Positions 40,682-50,401 of a stretch of 64,000 bases of DNA are shown here, piece after piece; within the stretch, counting starts at the first letter, position 1, and every line of letters begins with the position of its first letter. The DNA comes from Vibrio alfacsensis. Its GTDB lineage: Bacteria; Pseudomonadota; Gammaproteobacteria; Enterobacterales; Vibrionaceae. Made by a program: the position numbers and the translations under genes. Under the pieces are notes generated by a model, which had not been told where the DNA came from, made no database searches, and worked only from the letters and a program-made list of their open reading frames with translations. Where the stretch lies: assembly GCF_003544875.1 (NCBI RefSeq), contig NZ_CP032095.1:1-64000 (forward strand). Reading direction: 5' to 3'.

Positions 40682-41153
40682 ATGATTTATCTATTTTGAA
40701 CTTGTTTTCGCCTTGGCGTGGATGCTGCTAAACGGCAACTATACAGGCACGAACTTCATTCTTGGCTTCGTGGTTGGCTTTGGCATTGCGACTTAGCCAA
40801 CCGTTTGGGTTGAAAACCAGTTACTTCCGACGCTTCCGTGCTTTGGTCGACCTGTTTCTTTCTTCTGTTATGAGATGGTGATCTCGGTGGCTAGAGTTGT
40901 GTGGGATGTGGTCACGCCAACCCATTTGAGTGACCCAGATATTGTTTATGTACCGTTAGATGTTGAGTCAGATTTAGAGATCTCATTGCTCGCTAACATG
41001 GTTTCACTCACTCCGGGAAGCTTGAGCTTAGATGTCACGCCAGATAAGAAGCACATGGTTGTACACGCGATGTTTGCACCTGAGCACGAAAAGGTTATTC
41101 GAGAAATCAAAGACGGTTTAGAGAAACGGATTTTGGAGGTGACGCGTGGCTGA
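40682..41153 (+). CDS. mnhE: Mnh antiporter subunit E, frameshifts
   Basis: About 158 residues. ATG 40682 has GGGAGGGAG upstream. LFFALAWMLLNGNYTGTNFI is the typical MrpE start; FGLKTSYFRRFRALVDLFL follows and the C-terminal domain (MVSLTPGSLSLDVTPDKKHM) is intact from 40875. An in-frame stop near 40795 and a break near 40865 interrupt it. The stop overlaps the mnhF start. Confidence 0.75.
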
Positions 41154-41441
41154 TGGATTACAAGTAGGTAGTTGGTTACAGATGAGCATCACGTTCGCTT
41201 ATATTGGTTTGTTGCTCAGTGTCGTGATGGCATTCATTCGTTTGGTTCTTGGTCCAACCTTGGCCGATCGAGTGATAGCGCTTGATTTGATTTCATTTGT
41301 GACAGTGGGCTTTATTGCCGTTTATACCTTAGATAGTGGGCAACAATCCTTATTGATATTGCTATCACGCTCGGTCTAGTGGCGTTCCTCGGGACGATTG
41401 CGTTTGCAAGGCTGATCTTCAAAAGAAAAGGAGAGGTGTAA
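41146..41441 (+). CDS. mnhF: Mnh antiporter subunit F, one frameshift
   Basis: About 98 residues, GTG start within the end of mnhE. Three helices; VLGPTLADRVIALDLISFVT is the MrpF signature. A one-base change near 41360 splits the last helix (IAITLGLVAFLGTIAFARLI). The TAA shares its last base with the mnhG ATG. Confidence 0.77.
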
Positions 41442-41736
41442 TGGACATTATTGTAGGGATTTTACTCTGTCTCGAACCTTGTTTACGCTCATCGCGAGTC
41501 TTGGGATCTTGCGAATGCCTGACCTTTACACGCGAATGCACGCTGCAACCAAAGCTGGCACGGTGGGCTTAGCTTCGCTGTTATTGGCGGTGGCGATTGC
41601 GATACCGGATATCACGGTAATTTCACGAGTGATAGGCACTATGTTGTTTATCTTTATTACCGCCCCGGTAGCGGCACACTTACTGGGTAAGGCGACGCAA
41701 CAAAGTGGCTATCAAATCTGGCGAAATAAGAAATAG
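41441..41736 (+). CDS. mnhG: Mnh antiporter subunit G, one frameshift
   Basis: About 98 residues. MDIIVGILLCLG then, after a break near 41475, TLFTLIASLGILRMPDLYTR and MHAATKAGTVGLASLLLA, the MrpG signature, and a final helix to IWRNKK. Last gene of the mnh operon. Together subunits A-G export Na+ in exchange for H+ and support salt and alkali tolerance. Confidence 0.78.
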
Positions 41737-41918
41737 TGTGGTCTTCTATCTTGATGATTCGACTCTAGGGTTTATCGCGAATTGTTTCCCGATAGCGATT
41801 TGTAATTTTGGTGAACGCTTTAGCGTTGTAGCCAGTAAGTACCCGGGCATGCCCTGAGATATCTACCTTAGCGTGCGCAGCTTTAAGGTATTGGAAGCGA
41901 TGGCTTTGATGCTAGTGG

Positions 41919-42185
41919 TTATTTCACACGCATCAGCTGATGCTGAATGTTGCCTAGGTCAAACTCCAAGATTTGAGAGCACTTCATCGTTTCAACTTGT
42001 TTAAGCATCGAGTCATTGTAGCCTTTGCGTTTCATCCATTGCAAAGGAGCTGAAAATGAATCCTCATTAACGACAAAAGATTCGCCTCTCGACTGACCTC
42101 TATAGACATGCACCACCCACATGCGAGCGCGAAAGTCTAAACCATCAATGATTGCTTTTCGTAACTTTGTTAGTAACTTCGACAT
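41919..42185 (-). CDS. Hypothetical protein, small
   Basis: 88 residues, ATG 42185 with a GGGATAAG site upstream. Basic N-terminus (MSKLLTKLRKAIIDGLDFRA), then WVVHVYRGQSRGESFVVNED; no membrane helix, no motif I recognise. Likely a real gene because it is intact with a plausible start. Function unknown. Confidence 0.5.
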   Translation of the reverse strand: MSKLLTKLRKAIIDGLDFRARMWVVHVYRGQSRGESFVVNEDSFSAPLQWMKRKGYNDSMLKQVETMKCSQILEFDLGNIQHQLMRVK

Positions 42186-42783
42186 TTAACTTATCCCTAT
42201 AAATTCTGTTTGGCATAATAGCATTTCTATTTTTGATGAACCTAACAAAGTCACTTTCTAATGTTTATCCATTCAAACATTAGCTTCTATTGCTTGGAAA
42301 ATTGTCTTCTGTTATCAAAATCGCGGAACTGTGCTATTCGCAATATTTCACTTGCCCGAAATCTGCCAAGTACTAATGTACTGAATATGTAAAGAAGTGA
42401 CGAGCTTCCTCTTAAAATGCAATAGGAGTAAAGAAAGATAGCAACGGAAAAGACAAGATAATTGGCACAATCATGGTATGAACGCTAATAAGCGCACTGC
42501 GATGAATTGCTTACTGGTGTGCTGGAGTGTACCTTAGCCGTGAGAGAGCTTGATGTTTATTTTTCCATACAAAAGCCATTCACTATATTCTAAATTAGTA
42601 AAGTTGCTGACTATTTTCTGTCTAGAACCACCATTGTAGGTACTTCGTAACTCTGTGCATGAAACATGTTCCAAGGCGATAGCACTCGTTGGGACAAGAA
42701 TGCCTTAGTACTACTACTCTAAAACATTACTGTCCCTTTTTATCTGTTTGTCAAAACAACAAACGAGCCTGTAATGATGTAGA
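42186..42783. other. Intergenic region without a supported gene
   Basis: About 600 AT-rich bases with only short open stretches. No repeat, RNA gene or terminator recognised. Confidence 0.5.
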
Positions 42784-42942
42784 TTACCTTTTAGGTCTTT
42801 CTCTACTATTTCTTCTTGTTACACTTTCTACGTCTGAAATTTTGCAACAACCAGTTTTGATAGGTTTTCTTGAAAAAACGACGCCAATAGCGAGCATAGC
42901 CATACAAAATAAGAAAATGAGAGCGGTTAGAAGTAAAGTCAT
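42784..42942 (-). CDS. NqrM-like small membrane protein
   Basis: 52 residues from ATG 42942, which has GGAGG seven bases upstream. One N-terminal helix (LLLTALIFLFCMAMLAIGVV) followed by FSRKPIKTGCCK. NqrM, the maturation factor for Na+-NQR, has the same helix followed by a KPIKGSC-type motif and then more cysteines. Here the later cysteines are absent, so it is either a divergent relative or an unrelated small protein. Position near a Na+/H+ antiporter and a cation channel is suggestive only. Confidence 0.45.
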   Translation of the reverse strand: MTLLLTALIFLFCMAMLAIGVVFSRKPIKTGCCKISDVESVTRRNSRERPKR

Positions 42943-43203
42943 AACACTGCCTCCAGTAATGAGCTCACCTCCATACTCCATAATTTTACTACAATAGCAA
43001 AGGCTATTTTGTAACCACTAGTGACTAATTTGTCAGTAGTAAGGTGCCTATTCTACACTCTGAATTTAAGTTTCTAACTAAATCAATTCTGGACCACTTA
43101 CCAGATAAAGCATGACTAAAATTGAAATACGGCAACGTCTAACAACGCAGCTGAAATCAACAACCCCATGGAGTGTTGGACTAAATAAAAGGAGATTTCA
43201 TCG

Positions 43204-44126
43204 ATGATTTTTTCGTTGCATACTCGTTTACAAGCCATCAATAACAACAAGTACTATCAGGCTTTTACTGTTGCTGTAATCATTGCAGCTGCTCTATCAA
43301 TTGGTGCTAATACATTCGAACTGTCTGAGGAAGTTAGCGAACTAATCTACTGGCTCGACCAGTTTATTTTAGTATTTTTCCTCGTTGAAATTGTCATTAA
43401 GTTTCTCTCTTACCCACAAAACTAATTTTTCAAAAGTGGTTGGAATGTTTTTGATGCCGCTATCGTCATTGGTAGCTTGATTCCTGCTGCCGGACAGGGG
43501 ATTTTGGTCGCAAGGCTGCTTCGAGTCTTTCGAGTATTGCGATTAGTATCGGCTTTTCCTCAACTCAAATTACTGATTAACGCATTAATAAAAGCGATTC
43601 CTAAAATGGGATACATCGCTGTATTGATGTTTATCATCTTTATATTTATGCCGTTATCGGCAGCTTAATGTTTTCAGAGATTAATGACGTGCTGTGGGGT
43701 GATGTTTCGATTTCAATGTTGACGTTATTTCGGGTCGCTACATTTGAAGATTGGACCGACGTCATGTATGAAACAATGGAGGTTCACTCAACGAGTTGGC
43801 TGTATTATCTAACTTTCATATTTCTTACAGCGTTTGTTTTCTTAAACATGATGATTGGCGTAGTGATTGAAACTATGACAGAAGAACACGCATTAACTGA
43901 TAAAGATAAACAAGAAGCAATGCCTATTTTGATAAAAGAACATAAACCAAGGGACACATTTGCTACTCACAAGCAAGTTGAACTATTGCAGCAAGAAATA
44001 TATGAAATAAAAGAAATTTTAAAAACAACACTAAAATCTCAGATTGATAACCAACTCAACTATAAACAAATCCATTCATCACATTTAATTAAGAAATTTA
44101 GGGATGGTCAAATACCGCTATCTTGA
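43204..44126 (+). CDS. Voltage-gated cation channel (NaChBac-like), interrupted
   Basis: About 307 residues once joined: one six-helix channel subunit. S2-S3: LIYWLDQFILVFFLVEIVIK and GWNVFDAAIVIGSLIP. S4: RLLRVFRVLRLVSAFPQL with arginines every third residue. S5 and pore: LTLFRVATFEDWTDVMY, filter TFEDW where NaChBac has TLESW. S6: LTFIFLTAFVFLNMMIGVVI, then a C-terminal coiled coil (HKQVELLQQEIYEIKEILK). An in-frame TAA near 43423 falls before FFKSGWNVFDA, and a one-base change in T3 at 43645-43647 shifts the frame before IGSLMF. Homotetramers conduct Na+ or Ca2+ in the family. Confidence 0.75.
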
Positions 44127-44236
44127 GGGTAAGGATTGAGATTCTTTGGTGTAAACGAGCCGTTGGACGAAAGTTTACAGCTTGCGTTCACTCTGTAAAA
44201 CTTAGCAACTCCGTACCTGAAGTTTCCGTAATTTGA

Positions 44237-44517
<281 letters not shown>

Positions 44518-45341
44518 CTGTGCAAGAGAACATTGCAGTGGGTTTGAAAAACCAAGGCATGTCGACCAAAGAAGCGCTAGAGAAGGTGGATTATTGGTTA
44601 GAAACCATTGGTCTTCCATCCTCTGGTGAAAAATTCCCTAACCAACTTTCTGGTGGTCAACAGCAGCGTGTGGCTTTGGCTCGTGCATTGGCATTGTCAC
44701 CGGGGTTGTTGTTACTTGATGAGCCGTTGTCTGCGCTGGATGCAAAAGTACGTGTTCATTTGCGTGATGAGATTTGTAAGCTGCAACGAAAGCTCGGCAT
44801 CACCACTATCATGGTCACTCACGATCAGGACGAAGCGCTGTCGATGGCAGACCGTATTGTCGTGATGAATCATGGTGTGATTGAGCAAGTCGGTACGCCA
44901 CAAGAGATCTACCAACAACCAGCCACGCGCTTTGTCGCTGAGTTTGTCGGCAGCATGAACTTTATTGAAACCTCAGTCGCAACGGACTCCCAAGTGCGCA
45001 TTGCAGAAACCTTGATGCCAGCGCCAGGTTTGACCAATCGTAAGATTCAACGTGGTGACCGCTTTGATCTTGCTGTGCGTCCTGAAAGCATCAAGTTCGT
45101 TGAAAATTACTCAAACTCTTTACCCGTGCGTGTTACGGGAACGGAGTTTCTTGGTGCGTTTTTCCGTATTGACTGTGTATTGCAAAACGACCTGTCAGCA
45201 AAAACGATTGTGATTGATGTCTCTGTTGAAACAGTACAGAAACTCAATATTCAAGCTGGTGATGTACGTTACATCCAGTTTGCGGAAAGAGGGTTATATG
45301 GTTACGCCATCCCCTCTGTTGATAAAGCACTAGTGGTATAG
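44518..45341 (+). pseudogene. phnT: 5'-truncated phosphonate ABC transporter ATP-binding gene (PhnT type)
   Basis: Begins abruptly at the IS end with TVQENIAVGL, so the Walker A part of the ATPase (about the first 90 residues) is lost. What remains is normal: ABC signature LSGGQQQRVALARALA, Walker B LLLLDEPLSALDAKVR, His loop MVTHDQDEAL, and a C-terminal TOBE domain. It resembles the ATPase of the 2-aminoethylphosphonate importer (PhnT2 type) and is followed by its permease and regulator. Without Walker A the product cannot bind ATP; the operon is probably non-functional unless an intact copy exists elsewhere. Confidence 0.85.
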
Positions 45342-45349
45342 GTGTAAAC

Positions 45350-47074
45350 ATGGATGCGAAGACAATGACGATGAATAGCCTCACCACTCAAGATAAAGCA
45401 AAATCCTTACTCGGACGTGTCAGCCGCGACAACCTTGTGTTGTTTGGTTTGCTTTCTGGCTTGTCGAGCATGATGGTGCTGTTCATCTTAATGCCGCTTT
45501 GGGCAATGTTGACTAAGAGTGTGCAAAATGCCAATGGTGAATTTGTCGGTTTGGCTAACTTTGCGACTTACTTTTCCTCTTCAAGTTTGTGGGTGTCGTT
45601 GGGCAACACCTTTACTTTGGGCGTGATTGTGACCTCGGTAGTGGGTGTGCTTGCTTTTGGTTATGCCTACGCGCTGACTCGTTCCTGTATGCCGTTTAAA
45701 GGCTTGTTTCAAATTCTAGGTACCGCGCCGATCCTTGCGCCTTCTCTACTGCCGGCGATCAGCCTTATCTTCTTATTTGGTAATCAAGGTATTGCCAAAG
45801 AGATGCTATTTGGTAACTCGATTTACGGTGTTATTGGTATTTCGATGGGGTTGATCTTCTGGACATTTCCACATGCACTGATGATTCTGACCACTTCTCT
45901 GCGCACGTCGGATGCTCGTTTGTATGAGGCCGCCCGAGCACTTAAAACCTCACCAATGAAAACCTTTTTTATGGTGACGTTACCTGCGGCAAAATACGGT
46001 TTGATCAGTACGCTTATCGTGGTCTTTACGCTAGTTATCACGGATTTTGGTGTGCCTAAAGTAATTGGTGGCGGTTATAACGTTCTGGCGACTGACATCT
46101 TCAAGCAAGTGGTAGGGCAGCAGAACTTTGCCATGGGTGCGGTGACCAGCATTATGTTGCTATTCCCTGCGGTAATGGCGTTTGGCGCAGACCGTTGGGT
46201 TCAGAAAAAGCAAAAGAGCCTATTTGATACGCGTTCGGTGCCTTATCAACCTGAACCCAACAAAGCGCGCGACAGTATTTGCTTGGTTTACTGCAGCATC
46301 ATTTCTATCGCAGTGCTGGCGGTGCTTGGTATGGCGGTATATGGCTCGCTCGTGACGTTCTGGCCTTGGAACAAAGCACTGACGCTCAACAACTACAACT
46401 TCGCTGAAATGAGTACGTACGGTTGGAGTCCATTTTTCAACTCGCTAACACTGGCAGGTTGGACCGCGGTTATTGGTACAGCCATCATCTTTGTTGGTGC
46501 TTACTGTATTGAGAAAGGGCGTGCGTTTGGTCCAATTCGTCAAGTGATGCAAATGCTCAGCGTAGTACCGATGGCGGTTCCAGGAATGGTGCTTGGCTTA
46601 GGTTACATCTTTTACTTTAATGATACGAATAATCCTCTGAACGTGCTTTATGGCACCATGGCATTTTTGGTGATTAACACCGTAGTGCATTACTACACCG
46701 TGGGCCACATGACAGCACTGACAGCGCTAAAACAGTTGCCATCGGAGATCGAAGCCACGGCCGCATCGGTGAAGCTTCCTCAGTATAAGTTGTTCTTTAA
46801 AGTGACATTACCTGTGTGTTTCCCTGCAATTTTGGATATTGCGACTTACTTGTTTGTTAATGCATTGACTACTACTTCTGCGGTAGTATTCCTTTACTCA
46901 ACCGACACGATTCCGGCTTCGGTCTCGATTCTGAATATGGACGATGCTGGTCAAACTGGCGCCGCAGCGGCAATGGCGGTGATGATCATGATGGCCGCTG
47001 CGATTGCGAAGATTGTTCAGATGACATTGGGTAAATTGTTAGAGAATCGCACACAAGCTTGGCGTAAAAGATAA
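45350..47074 (+). CDS. phnU: Fused ABC permease of a 2-aminoethylphosphonate importer (PhnU type)
   Basis: 574 residues comprising two permease halves, each with an EAA loop: YEAARALKTSPMKTFFMVTL near 200 and IEATAASVKLPQYKLFFKVTL near 470. About twelve membrane helices. A fused permease beside a PhnT-type ATPase and a PhnR-type GntR regulator matches the second type of 2-aminoethylphosphonate transporter. Eight bases separate it from the ATPase. Intact, but its ATPase is truncated. Confidence 0.85.
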   Translation: MDAKTMTMNSLTTQDKAKSLLGRVSRDNLVLFGLLSGLSSMMVLFILMPLWAMLTKSVQNANGEFVGLANFATYFSSSSLWVSLGNTFTLGVIVTSVVGVLAFGYAYALTRSCMPFKGLFQILGTAPILAPSLLPAISLIFLFGNQGIAKEMLFGNSIYGVIGISMGLIFWTFPHALMILTTSLRTSDARLYEAARALKTSPMKTFFMVTLPAAKYGLISTLIVVFTLVITDFGVPKVIGGGYNVLATDIFKQVVGQQNFAMGAVTSIMLLFPAVMAFGADRWVQKKQKSLFDTRSVPYQPEPNKARDSICLVYCSIISIAVLAVLGMAVYGSLVTFWPWNKALTLNNYNFAEMSTYGWSPFFNSLTLAGWTAVIGTAIIFVGAYCIEKGRAFGPIRQVMQMLSVVPMAVPGMVLGLGYIFYFNDTNNPLNVLYGTMAFLVINTVVHYYTVGHMTALTALKQLPSEIEATAASVKLPQYKLFFKVTLPVCFPAILDIATYLFVNALTTTSAVVFLYSTDTIPASVSILNMDDAGQTGAAAAMAVMIMMAAAIAKIVQMTLGKLLENRTQAWRKR

Positions 47075-47083
47075 GGACACTTC

Positions 47084-47788
47084 GTGCAATACGTAAAAAT
47101 TAAAGATTCGATTGTTGAACAGATTGAAGCGGGCATGCTATCGCCGCGTCAAAAACTTCCTGCAGAACGCAAACTGGCGGAGTCGTTCGATACCACGCGT
47201 GTTACTTTGCGCGAAGCGCTGTCGCTGCTGGAAGCCGAAGGTCGAATCTATCGCGAAGATCGCCGAGGTTGGTTTATCTCTCCGGAGCCATTACGTTACG
47301 ACCCAACACAAACGCTAAACTTCCCTAATATGGCAAAAGCGCAAAACCGTGTGCCAAAAACGGAGTTGGTGGCAGCGAAAGGAACGTTAGCAAACAAACT
47401 GGCAGCCCGCTTGCTGGACTTACAGCCTTTCTCAGATGTGTATCGCGTCGACCGTGTTCGTTACCTTGAAGATCGACCTGTGGTGTACGTAACAAATTAT
47501 ATTCGCCCAGAGTTGTTTCCAAATCTGTTAGCCCACGATTTGTCGAACTCACTGACGGATATCTATCGCGATCACTATGGTGTGACCTATCAAAAGATTC
47601 GTTATCGCATCTCAACCAGTACCTTGCTGGGTGAAATGGCTCAGGCACTGCGTGCGACATCGGGTACGCCAGCAATGGTGGTAGAGCGTATCAACTACAA
47701 CCAATATGGGGAGCTGATTGACTGCGATATTGAGTACTGGCGGCATGATGCCATCAGCATTGAATCCCTTGCTGAACTCAATCGCTAA
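47084..47788 (+). CDS. phnR: GntR/UTRA regulator (PhnR type)
   Basis: 234 residues, GTG start with AAGGAC upstream. N-terminal GntR winged helix (SPRQKLPAERKLAESFDTTR, VTLREALSLLEAEGRIYRED), then a UTRA effector domain (VYRVDRVRYLEDRPVVYVTN, AMVVERINYNQYGELIDCDI). Ten bases after the permease gene. By family and context it controls 2-aminoethylphosphonate uptake and catabolism genes; the usual catabolic genes phnW/phnX are not in the window. Confidence 0.87.
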   Translation: MQYVKIKDSIVEQIEAGMLSPRQKLPAERKLAESFDTTRVTLREALSLLEAEGRIYREDRRGWFISPEPLRYDPTQTLNFPNMAKAQNRVPKTELVAAKGTLANKLAARLLDLQPFSDVYRVDRVRYLEDRPVVYVTNYIRPELFPNLLAHDLSNSLTDIYRDHYGVTYQKIRYRISTSTLLGEMAQALRATSGTPAMVVERINYNQYGELIDCDIEYWRHDAISIESLAELNR

Positions 47789-47807
47789 TTAGATTTTCTC
47801 ATCATCT

Positions 47808-47834
47808 AAGGCTCCATCTTGGAGCCTTTATTTT
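47808..47834 (+). terminator. Rho-independent terminator after phnR
   Basis: AAGGCTCC at 47808-47815 pairs with GGAGCCTT at 47821-47828, five-base loop, then a T-rich tail. Confidence 0.85.
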
Positions 47835-47854
47835 ATTCAGACAGGAACATTGAA

Positions 47855-48114
47855 ATGGATTTGTTGGCGATTGGTCTCGTCGTATTTTCTGCTGTTCTGC
47901 ATGCAGGCTGAAACATTCTTGGCAAAAGCAACTCGGGCTCTGGGCTCGCGTTTACTATGTCGGCCAGCTTCTCTGCCTGTGCCATTCTTACCCCTTATTT
48001 GATTTGGTATTTGGCGACGATCGGTTGGGCATCATTATCGAATGAGTTTTGGGGATTGCTATTCATTAGCGGTATTTCACAAATGGTTTATCTGGTTTGA
48101 TTCATGCCTTGATA
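47855..48114 (+). pseudogene. EamA/DMT-family transporter fragment
   Basis: An N-terminal transporter fragment: MDLLAIGLVVFSAVLHAG, a TGA where Trp is expected, then NILGKSNSGSGLAFTMSASF and three helices before stops at about 48100. Only about 85 codons of the usual 290 remain. DMT permeases often follow phn genes in Vibrio. The stop is a substitution and the 3' part is deleted, so this is genuine decay. Confidence 0.6.
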
Positions 48115-48146
48115 TGATTAGCTAGTCAGCCAGAATTTACCACCGG

Positions 48147-49235
48147 TCATATTAGGTCATGGACTTCTTCCTTTGTTTTCAATTTATCGAGTGACTTTTT
48201 CGTTAAGTGTGGAATGAGTAAACGCAGTGGCATTCTTTTTAGGTGGCCTCTTAAATACAGCACGGTTTCACAAAACCAGTGGCGCTTATTCCTTAAAGGG
48301 GGGTACATGGAAGTGAAGATACTTAAAAAACAGAAATCTAATAGTCGAAGATACGCTGCATTAGGTTTGAATTCATTGAAATAATGCTGAACATGTTTTG
48401 GTATCTCTGTGTTGAAGATTTGATGGCAGTATCGAAGCGCTAGGTAAACAGACTGCTCATTCCCGATCTTATGATGGAGCTTGATAATGTCATCCCAAAA
48501 CGAGGGGCTTTTTGAATAATGTTTCACGAGAATATTGATGTCGTAGAGATCTCTTAGGCCCTTGTGATATTCACTTTCATAAAACAAGTGAATGGCACTA
48601 TGAATCAACATCGCATGAGGTTTAAGAACTTTTTGGTATTGATGCTGTTCAAGCGGGGTGGATTGTTCGAACAAGAATCGCCCATCTACAGGATCTTTTA
48701 GTGTTTTGGGTAAAATATTAAAATGAACATCGAGTTCAACTTGGCGATAAATATGGCGCAAAGGCGGTATTTCTTGTGATAAATGGCGGTAGAACTTTTC
48801 ATCGTAGCTGTTGATATCCGATGAAATCCAGCCGTTAGCATGCAGCGCCGCTTCGACGCTTGGTAAAGCATCTTCCTCAACCAAAATGTCTAGGTCATTC
48901 ATCATTCTGCCAGCAAAATGGTTCATCTTATTGAGGTGGTAGGCGCCTCCTTTTAGGTAGATCCACGTTACTTTTAGTGGGGAGAGCACGCGTGAAATTT
49001 CTTCAACTTCCTCTTTTAATTTTTTTTGTTGGTTTAGATAAAACAAGCTTGCAGACTCGAGATGCTGCTGACATTTTTTCGGTAATGATTCCCAAATACC
49101 GTGTCGTTGGCATTCTTGTTGAAGCTGCGCAAGCATGTTGAAATACCGAGCCTCTGCAATCACAGTAGATAGCTCCCTTTGCGAAAGGCTTATCAGTATT
49201 TTTGGGTTATTGAGTACATCAACTAGCTTGTTCAC
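48147..49235 (-). CDS. Nucleotidyltransferase-family protein (NTP_transf_5 type)
   Basis: 362 residues. Core region KVTWIYLKGGAYHL...GRMMNDLDILV has the paired aspartates (DLD) of the uncharacterised nucleotidyltransferase family found beside HprK-like kinases. The rest is helical and soluble. It overlaps the kinase gene by 17 bases, implying translational coupling. Related nucleotidyltransferases (PadeN) occur with HprK-like kinases in lasso-peptide clusters, where they tailor the peptide. Substrate here unknown. Last gene of the four-gene cluster. Confidence 0.78.
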   Translation of the reverse strand: MNKLVDVLNNPKILISLSQRELSTVIAEARYFNMLAQLQQECQRHGIWESLPKKCQQHLESASLFYLNQQKKLKEEVEEISRVLSPLKVTWIYLKGGAYHLNKMNHFAGRMMNDLDILVEEDALPSVEAALHANGWISSDINSYDEKFYRHLSQEIPPLRHIYRQVELDVHFNILPKTLKDPVDGRFLFEQSTPLEQHQYQKVLKPHAMLIHSAIHLFYESEYHKGLRDLYDINILVKHYSKSPSFWDDIIKLHHKIGNEQSVYLALRYCHQIFNTEIPKHVQHYFNEFKPNAAYLRLLDFCFLSIFTSMYPPLRNKRHWFCETVLYLRGHLKRMPLRLLIPHLTKKSLDKLKTKEEVHDLI

Positions 49236-50115
49236 AGTGATTGTTTTCTTCCATATATTCAGCTAATGCGAGTTCACATGCTTCAAAATCGCTGTATTCA
49301 ATATAAACAGCGTCACATGTCTTTACGAGCTTCTTTGCACACTGGAATCCTATCGTGTTTAACATCCCAAAATTAAAACTGTTTTGTATTACCTCGGTTA
49401 ACGCGGTGGGTTTATCTATTGGCTCAATAAACATCTTTTCTTTGGGGGTATAGTTTACGAAAACCAATAGACGAGGTAAGGCGGATTGCTGGGCGTTTTT
49501 AGTGCTCTCAAAAGGTGGCCTTAATAGACACACGGTACCTTTGTGAGTATCGACCGCAACTTTGCTGAAACTGGTTTGATCATAATATGGCCGCATGACT
49601 TCAATGGATTGATTTTTTAAATTCATCGGCCTTGCCATACCGTGCATTTCTAGTGTCTGAATGTCGATTAATGCCAGCTCATCAGACAGTAATCGCCAGC
49701 CTTGTGATGCTAAGTAAGCACATAGCGTGCTTTTCCCTGAGCCTGATGGGGCCGAAATGATGATTCCTTTGCCGTTTTTTTCTAATGAGGCGGCATGAAT
49801 AATGAGATATTGATGGGCTTGGGTGGATATGACCCAATTCATCCCCCATTCCAATAGTGCATGAGCTTGATCCAAAGGTAGGGGTTTAAATGGTTTGAGG
49901 TGGTTAAAGAAAAACTCAACCTGTGGTTTTAGGAATCGACGTAACCAAGTCCCGTGTTTTATCGAAATAGAAAAATCGATAAACGGGTCGTCGTGGTGGC
50001 ATAAGTTGTGTTGATAGTGTTTAAATAGGTAATCGTGTATTGAGGAAACATTTGATTCAATTTCAAATGTAAAATCACCCACTTGCAGCAGGTGTTTTTC
50101 TGTTTTAAGGAACAT
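49219..50115 (-). CDS. HprK-related kinase (HPr-rel-A system)
   Basis: 298 residues with a P-loop PSGSGKST at about 123-130 and a downstream SDELALI segment (about 144-150), as in HPr kinase/phosphorylase C-terminal domains. It lacks the N-terminal HPrK domain. Family members are named HprK-related kinase A and co-occur with a PqqD-like protein. Probable role: ATP-dependent phosphorylation of a small molecule or peptide/protein substrate; not established. Start ATG 50115. Confidence 0.82.
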   Translation of the reverse strand: MFLKTEKHLLQVGDFTFEIESNVSSIHDYLFKHYQHNLCHHDDPFIDFSISIKHGTWLRRFLKPQVEFFFNHLKPFKPLPLDQAHALLEWGMNWVISTQAHQYLIIHAASLEKNGKGIIISAPSGSGKSTLCAYLASQGWRLLSDELALIDIQTLEMHGMARPMNLKNQSIEVMRPYYDQTSFSKVAVDTHKGTVCLLRPPFESTKNAQQSALPRLLVFVNYTPKEKMFIEPIDKPTALTEVIQNSFNFGMLNTIGFQCAKKLVKTCDAVYIEYSDFEACELALAEYMEENNHCEQAS

Positions 50116-50122
50116 TAACCAC

Positions 50123-50377
50123 TCACTCCTTGAGTAAAATTATCCTCATTGAAACCAATTTTTCTGTTATTTCATTTAGGCTTTCATGCCTCTTGTCCAT
50201 AAGATCATTAAGGGCCGTGTGTTGTCCTTGTGCCTTAATGAGTGATGATAAAAAATCGAATACGATACGATCACAAAGTAGAGTTTCAGATGTAAACGGG
50301 CTGAAGATGACGGCTTTTTTATCGTCTGCAAACACGCAATCATCAATACAAAACGCTTTATTCACCTGTACTTTCAT
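50123..50377 (-). CDS. PqqD-like protein (HPr-rel-A system)
   Basis: 84 residues with the PqqD/RRE winged-helix pattern: FCIDDCVFADDKKAVIFSPF, then TLLCDRIVFDFLSSL and a C-terminal helix. PqqD-like domains bind leader peptides of ribosomally made peptides and hand them to modifying enzymes. It lies eight bases upstream of the kinase gene, implying a complex. Intact. Confidence 0.8.
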   Translation of the reverse strand: MKVQVNKAFCIDDCVFADDKKAVIFSPFTSETLLCDRIVFDFLSSLIKAQGQHTALNDLMDKRHESLNEITEKLVSMRIILLKE

Positions 50378-50401
50378 GTTCTTGATAAGGAAACCGCCTC
50401 G

